Assembly: GCF_015461845.1 (NCBI RefSeq)
Contig: NZ_JACOPW010000001.1
Coordinates: 62,001 to 126,000 of the forward strand
Direction of reading: 5' to 3'
DNA length: 64,000 nt
Source: Pseudomonas mucoides
GTDB taxonomy: Bacteria; Pseudomonadota; Gammaproteobacteria; Pseudomonadales; Pseudomonadaceae
Part shown: piece by piece, positions 59,456 through 64,000 of the stretch
Position numbering within the stretch: the stretch's first letter is position 1
Layout: each line of letters starts with the position of its first letter
Program-made: the position numbers and the translations under genes
Notes under the pieces: generated by a model
The model's database searches: none
Seen by the model: only the letters and a program-made list of their open reading frames with translations
What the model was told of the DNA's origin: nothing

Positions 59456-59818
59456 ATGCTCAAGAAAGCCCTGGTCACCACCGCCCTCCTCGGCTCGCTG
59501 CTGGCCGCTTCATCGGTGTGGGCTCACGCCCATCTCAAAGGCCAGACCCCGGCCGCCGACAGCACCGTGAGCGCGCCAGCGGAGTTGCGCCTGGAGTTTT
59601 CCGAAGGCGTTGAAGCGACCTTCACCAAGGTCACGCTCACCAAGGACGGCGCCGCAGTCCCGGTGAAGAGTCTCGCCACCGAAGGCAGTGACAAGAAAAC
59701 CCTGGTCGTTACGCCTGCCGCACCGCTGACCGCAGGCACCTATAAAGTCGAGTGGCACGCGGTGTCCGTCGACACCCACAAAAGCGAAGGCGCCTACAGC
59801 TTCAAGGTTGGCCAGTAA
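59456..59818 (+). CDS. copC: Copper-binding periplasmic protein CopC
   Basis: 120 residues. Signal peptide ends VWA, leaving an N-terminal His (HAHLKGQTPA) that binds Cu(II); the second site, VDTHKSEG, is also present. Single cupredoxin-like beta-barrel of the short (YobA-type) CopC. GAGG before the ATG. The copD gene starts three bases after its stop. Confidence 0.93.
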   Translation: MLKKALVTTALLGSLLAASSVWAHAHLKGQTPAADSTVSAPAELRLEFSEGVEATFTKVTLTKDGAAVPVKSLATEGSDKKTLVVTPAAPLTAGTYKVEWHAVSVDTHKSEGAYSFKVGQ

Positions 59819-59821
59819 TTC

Positions 59822-60682
59822 ATGACGAGCGCGATGGTGCTGTGTCGCTTTGTGCATTTCACCATGGTGCTGATGCTGTTCGGGGCGTGGGTGTTTCGGC
59901 CCTTGCTGCTCAATGGCAACGCTGAGCACCTTGATCGCAAGCTGGCGTTGACCAGTCGCTGGCTGGCCGCCGTGGCATTGGCCAGCGGCGTTGCCTGGTT
60001 GCTGCTGATCACCGCGAGCATGGCCGGAGCATGGGAAGCGGCATTTGATCCGTCGACCCTGCACCTGGTGTTGGGCAACACGTTTTTTGGCCAGGTCTGG
60101 CGCTGGCACTTGTTGCTCAATGGGATGCTGGTGGCGTTGCTGATGAGCCCTTGGCGGGCCAACAAGTCGCTGCGAATCGGCCTCGCCAGCCTGTTGCTGG
60201 CGACCCTCGCACCGGTCGGTCACGGCGCCATGCTGGACGGGCTCAATGGCCAGTTGTTGATGCTCAATCAAGTCGTTCACCTGACCTGCGTGGGTGCCTG
60301 GCTCGGTGGTTTGATGCTGTTGGTGATGATCTTGCGTCAACCGGCAGAGCAGCCCGTCAAAGCGATATTGCAGCGCTTTAGTGGTGTCGGTTACGCCTTG
60401 GTGGCGGGGCTGCTGATCACCGGGTTGATCAACGTTCGGGTCCTGACCGGAGTGTTCTGGCCGACGCCGTTGTTCACTGGTTTTGCGTTGATCCTGTTAA
60501 TCAAGGTGGCGCTGATTGCGGCGATGCTCGGTTTGGCGCTGTTCAATCGCCTGCGCATCAACGATAGCGAGCAGCGTCTGTCGACACTCAAAACCAGTGT
60601 AATCCTCGAATGGATGCTGGGGATGGGTGCAGTCGCAGCAGTGTCCCTCCTCGGCACCCTGCCCCCCATGATCTCCAGCTGA
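59822..60682 (+). CDS. copD: Copper resistance membrane protein CopD
   Basis: 286 residues with eight membrane segments. Conserved histidines and patterns of CopD: CRFVHFTMVLMLFGAW, GHGAMLDGLNG, VHLTCVGAWLGGL. It is thought to move copper across the inner membrane together with CopC. Translationally linked to copC. Confidence 0.92.
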   Translation: MTSAMVLCRFVHFTMVLMLFGAWVFRPLLLNGNAEHLDRKLALTSRWLAAVALASGVAWLLLITASMAGAWEAAFDPSTLHLVLGNTFFGQVWRWHLLLNGMLVALLMSPWRANKSLRIGLASLLLATLAPVGHGAMLDGLNGQLLMLNQVVHLTCVGAWLGGLMLLVMILRQPAEQPVKAILQRFSGVGYALVAGLLITGLINVRVLTGVFWPTPLFTGFALILLIKVALIAAMLGLALFNRLRINDSEQRLSTLKTSVILEWMLGMGAVAAVSLLGTLPPMISS

Positions 60683-60743
60683 CCCCTCCCACAGGTTTTT
60701 CGGCGTCCTGACCCATGGCGCCATGTCATCGTACAACTTCTGA

Positions 60744-60772
60744 TTGACAAGCCCTCAAACCCTCGCAAATAA
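60744..60772 (+). promoter_or_regulatory. Promoter of the OprD-type porin gene
   Basis: TTGACA (60744-60749), 17-base spacer, AAATAA (60767-60772). The spacer start (AGCCCTCAAACCCT) resembles that of the promoter at 62292. Confidence 0.6.
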
Positions 60773-60782
60773 TCGCCGCCAA

Positions 60783-60803
60783 TGTTGTACGACGACGTAT
60801 AAC
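60783..60803. promoter_or_regulatory. Operator-like palindrome before the porin gene
   Basis: GTTGTAC, six bases, GTATAAC: near-perfect dyad just downstream of the -10 element, of the GntR/FadR type. A second half-site-like CGTACAAC lies at 60730-60737. Confidence 0.55.
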
Positions 60804-60839
60804 AAAAATAAAAACAACAAGAAGTCTGGGAGCGTTACT

Positions 60840-62138
60840 GTGAGCAAGCTCGTCCGCAATTCGTCCGCCTGCACCCCACATCCGATGTTCAAACGCCGTC
60901 ATACCCTGGGCCTCATTGGTTGCAGCGGCCTGGCCCTCGCCCTGCCGATGGCCGGCCATGCCGAAGGTTTCACCGACGACGCCAAGGCCACGCTGAACCT
61001 GCGCAACGCCTACTTCAACCGCAACTACACCAACCCGGCGTATCCGCAGGGCAAGGCTGAAGAGTGGACGCAAAACTTCATCCTCGACGCCAAATCCGGG
61101 TTCACCCAGGGCACCGTCGGGTTCGGCCTGGATGTGCTGGGACTGTACTCGGTCAAGCTCGATGGCGGTAAAGGCACCGGCGGTACCCAACTGCTGCCGC
61201 TGGACCATGATGGCCGCCCGGCGGACACCTTCGGTCGCACCGACGTAGCGTTTAAGACCCGGCTGTCGAAGACCGAGTTGAAGATCGGTGACTGGATGCC
61301 GGTGCTACCGATCCTGCGCTCCGATGATGGTCGTTCCCTGCCGCAAACCTTCCGCGGTGGCCAGGTGACGTCCAGCGAGATCAGCGGTCTGACGCTGTAT
61401 GGCGGCCAGTTCCAGAAAAACAGCCCGCGCAATGACTCGAGCATGGAAGACATGTTCATGAACGGTAAATCCGCGTCCATTACTTCAGATCGTTTCAACT
61501 TCGGCGGCGGCGAATACACGTTCAACGACAAACACACCCAGATCGGCGTCTGGTACGACGAGCTCAGCGACATCTACCAGCAACAGTATTTCAACCTGAA
61601 CCACACCCAACCGCTTGGCGACTGGACCCTCGGCGCCAACCTTGGTTACTTCATCGGTAAGGAAAACGGCAGCGCCCTGGCCGGCGATCTCGACAACAAA
61701 ACCGCGTTCGCCCTGCTCTCGGCCAAATACGGCGGCAACACCTTCTACGTCGGCCTGCAAAAACTCACCGGTGACGATCAATGGATGCGCGTCAACGGGA
61801 CCAGCGGCGGCACCCTGGCCAACGACAGCTACAACTCCAGCTACGATAACGCCAAGGAAAAATCCTGGCAGGTGCGTCACGACTACAACTTCGTCGCCCT
61901 CGGCGTTCCTGGCCTGACCCTGATGAACCGCTACATCAGCGGCGATAACGTGCACACCGGGAAGATCACCGACGGCGAAGAATGGGGCCGTGAATCCGAA
62001 CTGGCCTACACCGTACAGAGCGGGCCGTTGAAAAACCTCAACGTGAAATGGCGCAACGCGAGCATTCGCAAGAGCTTCAGCACCAACGAGTTCGATGAGA
62101 ACCGCATTTTCATCAACTACCCGATTTCGCTGTTGTAA
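60840..62138 (+). CDS. OprD-family outer-membrane porin
   Basis: 432 residues from GTG 60840 (GGGAG eight bases upstream) or 417 from ATG 60885; the hydrophobic signal (TLGLIGCSGLALALPMAGHA) follows either. OprD features: FTDDAKATLNLRNAYFNRNY, then LGLYSVKLDGGKGTGG and SKTELKIGDWMPVLPILRSD, ending with NYPISLL. A substrate-specific 18-strand barrel; with the uronate dehydrogenase beside it, it most likely takes up glucuronate, galacturonate or the matching aldarates. Confidence 0.92.
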   Translation: MSKLVRNSSACTPHPMFKRRHTLGLIGCSGLALALPMAGHAEGFTDDAKATLNLRNAYFNRNYTNPAYPQGKAEEWTQNFILDAKSGFTQGTVGFGLDVLGLYSVKLDGGKGTGGTQLLPLDHDGRPADTFGRTDVAFKTRLSKTELKIGDWMPVLPILRSDDGRSLPQTFRGGQVTSSEISGLTLYGGQFQKNSPRNDSSMEDMFMNGKSASITSDRFNFGGGEYTFNDKHTQIGVWYDELSDIYQQQYFNLNHTQPLGDWTLGANLGYFIGKENGSALAGDLDNKTAFALLSAKYGGNTFYVGLQKLTGDDQWMRVNGTSGGTLANDSYNSSYDNAKEKSWQVRHDYNFVALGVPGLTLMNRYISGDNVHTGKITDGEEWGRESELAYTVQSGPLKNLNVKWRNASIRKSFSTNEFDENRIFINYPISLL

Positions 62139-62145
62139 CACCGAC

Positions 62146-62242
62146 CCTGTGGGAGCGAGCTTGCTCGCGATAGCTATCGTTCAATCAGCACTTTGGTTGA
62201 CTGATCCAACGCCATCGTGAGCAGGCTCACTCCTGCAAGGAT
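62146..62242. repeat. Two REP-type elements
   Basis: CCCTGTGGGAGCGAGCTTGC then TCGCGATAGC, and GCCATCGTGAGCAGGCTCAC then TCCTGCAAGG, in the gap after the porin gene. Confidence 0.8.
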
Positions 62243-62291
62243 GGTTTTCCAATCAGGAATTGACCCTCCGTCCATTTCAACCAACGTCGCG

Positions 62292-62321
62292 TTGACAAGA
62301 CCCTGAGACCCTTACGATACT
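62292..62321 (+). promoter_or_regulatory. Promoter of the uronate dehydrogenase gene
   Basis: TTGACA (62292-62297), 18-base spacer, GATACT (62316-62321). The sequence from TTGACAAG through ACCCT is nearly the same as in the porin promoter. Confidence 0.65.
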
Positions 62322-62329
62322 TCAGCAAA

Positions 62330-62339
62330 GTCGTACGAC
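62330..62339. promoter_or_regulatory. Operator-like palindrome before the uronate dehydrogenase gene
   Basis: GTCGTACGAC is a perfect 10-bp palindrome 8 bases after the -10 element, placed as in the porin promoter. Confidence 0.5.
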
Positions 62340-62384
62340 AACCTACAACGACTCAATAACAACAACTGTTTGTCCAGGATTCCC

Positions 62385-63206
62385 ATGACTACTACGACCA
62401 CCCGCCTCCCTTTCAATCGCCTGCTGCTGACCGGTGCCGCCGGTGGCCTGGGTAAAGTCTTGCGCGAAACCCTGCGCCCCTATGCCAATGTGATTCGCCT
62501 GTCGGACATCGTCGACCTCGCTCCGGCGATCGATGACCGCGAAGAAATCGTGCCGTGCGATCTGGCAGACAAGCAAGCCGTGCATCAATTGGTCGAAGGC
62601 GTGGATGCGATCCTGCACTTTGGCGGTGTGTCGACCGAGCACTCATTCGAGCAGATCCTCGGCGCCAATATCTGCGGCGTGTTCCACATCTACGAAGCCG
62701 CGCGCCGCCACGGTGTGAAGCGCGTGATCTTCGCCAGCTCCAACCACGTCATCGGTTTCTACAAGCAAGACCAGGTCATCGACGCACACTCCCCACGTCG
62801 TCCGGACAGCTACTACGGTTTGTCCAAGTCCTACGGCGAAGACATGGCCAGTTTTTACTTCGATCGCTACGGCATCGAGACCGTCAGCGTGCGTATCGGC
62901 TCATCGTTCCCGGAACCGCAAAACCGCCGCATGATGAGCACGTGGTTGAGCTTCGGCGACCTGACCCAATTGCTGGAATGCGCCTTGTACGCCCCGAACG
63001 TCGGCCACACCGTGGTGTATGGCGTGTCCGACAACAAGCACGTTTGGTGGGACAACCGTTTCGCATCCGGCCTGGGTTATCAACCACAGGACAACTCCGA
63101 AGTATTCCGCGAAAAAATCGAGACCCAACCGATGCCGGCCGCTGATGACCCGGCGATGGTTTACCAAGGTGGTGCGTTTGTCGCGTCGGGCCCGTTCGGC
63201 GACTGA
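62385..63206 (+). CDS. udh: NAD-dependent uronate dehydrogenase
   Basis: 273 residues closely resembling Udh of P. syringae and P. putida: LLLTGAAGGLGKVLRE cofactor loop, LHFGGVSTEHSFEQILG, catalytic YYGLSKSYGED (YxxxK) and VVYGVSDNKHVWWDN. It oxidises D-galacturonate or D-glucuronate to the 1,5-lactone. Extended-SDR fold, hexamer in known members. The lactonase gene follows by 35 bases. Confidence 0.94.
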   Translation: MTTTTTRLPFNRLLLTGAAGGLGKVLRETLRPYANVIRLSDIVDLAPAIDDREEIVPCDLADKQAVHQLVEGVDAILHFGGVSTEHSFEQILGANICGVFHIYEAARRHGVKRVIFASSNHVIGFYKQDQVIDAHSPRRPDSYYGLSKSYGEDMASFYFDRYGIETVSVRIGSSFPEPQNRRMMSTWLSFGDLTQLLECALYAPNVGHTVVYGVSDNKHVWWDNRFASGLGYQPQDNSEVFREKIETQPMPAADDPAMVYQGGAFVASGPFGD

Positions 63207-63241
63207 CCCCCAACAACAAAAAACCAAGGGAATGAGTGGCC

Positions 63242-64000
63242 ATGCAAGCCGAATTGATTGTCGATGCCCGAAACGCTGTCGGTGAATGCCCGGTGTGGGT
63301 CCCCGAGGAAAACGCCCTGTACTGGGTCGATATTCCTGCCGGCGCCCTGCAACGCTGGAGTGCCGCCAGCGGACACGTCGATGCGTGGACCGCGCCGGAA
63401 ATGCTCGCGTGCATCACCCGCCACCGTGACGGTGGCTGGGTAGCCGGGATGGAAAGCGGCTTTTTCCATCTGCACCCGCACACCGACGGCAGCCTCGACA
63501 GTCAATTGCTCGCCCACGTCGACCACGCCCGCACGGACATGCGCCTGAACGATGGTCGTTGCGACCGTCAGGGGCGTTTCTGGGCGGGCAGCATGGTGTT
63601 GAACATGGGCGCCAACGCGGCTGACGGCACGCTTTACCGCTACAGCGCCGGTCAACGAGGGCCGCTGGAGGCACAACTCGGCGGGTTTATCGTTCCAAAC
63701 GGCCTGGGTTTCAGCCCGGATGGGCGGACGATGTACCTGTCCGACTCGCATCCCCACGTTCAGAAAATCTGGGCCTTTGACTACGACATCGACAGCGGCA
63801 CGCCGTCCAATCGGCGGCTGTTTGTCGACATGAACCAGTTCCCCGGTCGCCCTGACGGTGCGGCGGTGGATGCCGACGGTTGCTACTGGATCTGCGGTAA
63901 TGACGCCGGGTTGATTCACCGCTTTACCCCTGACGGCCGACTGGATCGCTCCCTCGCCGTCCCGGTGAAGAAACCCAGCATGTGCGCCTTCGGTGGCAGC
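63242..64000 (+). CDS. SMP-30/gluconolactonase-family lactonase (cut by window end)
   Basis: At least 253 residues from ATG 63242 with no stop before the window ends. SMP-30 motifs: VGECPVWVPEENALYWVDI with the metal-binding Glu, RLNDGRCDRQGRFWAGSM, GFIVPNGLGFSPDGRTMYLS with the Asn ligand and GRPDGAAVDADGCYWIC. In this operon it should hydrolyse the lactone made by Udh to galactarate or glucarate. Usual length is about 290, so some 40 residues are missing. Confidence 0.92.
   Translation, partial: MQAELIVDARNAVGECPVWVPEENALYWVDIPAGALQRWSAASGHVDAWTAPEMLACITRHRDGGWVAGMESGFFHLHPHTDGSLDSQLLAHVDHARTDMRLNDGRCDRQGRFWAGSMVLNMGANAADGTLYRYSAGQRGPLEAQLGGFIVPNGLGFSPDGRTMYLSDSHPHVQKIWAFDYDIDSGTPSNRRLFVDMNQFPGRPDGAAVDADGCYWICGNDAGLIHRFTPDGRLDRSLAVPVKKPSMCAFGGS

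Overview
The window comes from a Pseudomonas chromosome, most likely a member of the P. fluorescens group. This rests on recognisable Pseudomonas proteins (AcnB, OprD-type porin, DUF1652, DUF3313, uronate dehydrogenase, the pyrimidine-degrading PreT/PreA/HydA set) and on GTGGGAGC/GCTTGCTCGCGAT-type REP elements. There are no rRNA or tRNA genes and no CRISPR array. The two ends look like ordinary core chromosome. The middle (about 18.9-42.5 kb) is accessory DNA full of decayed transposase genes, AT-rich gaps and one very GC-rich block.

Layout: 0-6.4 kb holds the 3' end of acnB, a SulP anion transporter, a HAAAP-type amino acid permease and a PAS-GGDEF-EAL protein. 6.6-16.2 kb holds a chemotaxis transducer, then a probable regulon of envelope proteins (DUF1302-DUF1329 operon, two AraC-type regulators, a Tat-exported DUF1254 protein) that share an unusual 21-bp upstream motif and a similar 5' leader. 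16.8-18.9 kb holds a divergent CsrA paralogue next to a short DksA-type zinc-finger protein, then a secreted alpha/beta hydrolase.

19.3-31.9 kb is the most unusual part. A 1389-residue inverse autotransporter (LysM, intimin/invasin-type beta-barrel, calcium-type repeats, six almost identical Ig-like repeats) is followed on the same strand by two or three small exported proteins. Two of these share domains with the big protein, so the locus resembles the enterobacterial ZirTSU system. It is broken up by an IS5-family pseudogene and several IS66-family fragments. Next to it (32.4-33.8 kb) are two small exported-protein genes, each followed by a previously easy-to-miss hydrophobic peptide gene ending in the same residues.

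34.0-42.5 kb is a GC-rich block with a complete RocR/RocA/RocS1-like (SadARS, BvgAS-type) signalling set and an operon of a DUF1254/1214 protein, a MetA-type outer-membrane protein and a DUF3313 lipoprotein. 42.8-50.8 kb returns to core-like genes: tautomerase, TetR, 2-hydroxyacid dehydrogenase, APH-like kinase plus SDR, a PAS-LuxR regulator, and a carboxymuconolactone decarboxylase/ECF41-type sigma pair. 50.9-59.3 kb encodes a full reductive pyrimidine catabolic pathway (uptake, PreTA, HydA, amidohydrolase, TetR regulator). 59.5-60.7 kb is copCD. 60.8-64.0 kb starts a hexuronate oxidation locus (OprD-type porin, uronate dehydrogenase, lactonase cut by the window end), with matching promoters and operator-like palindromes.
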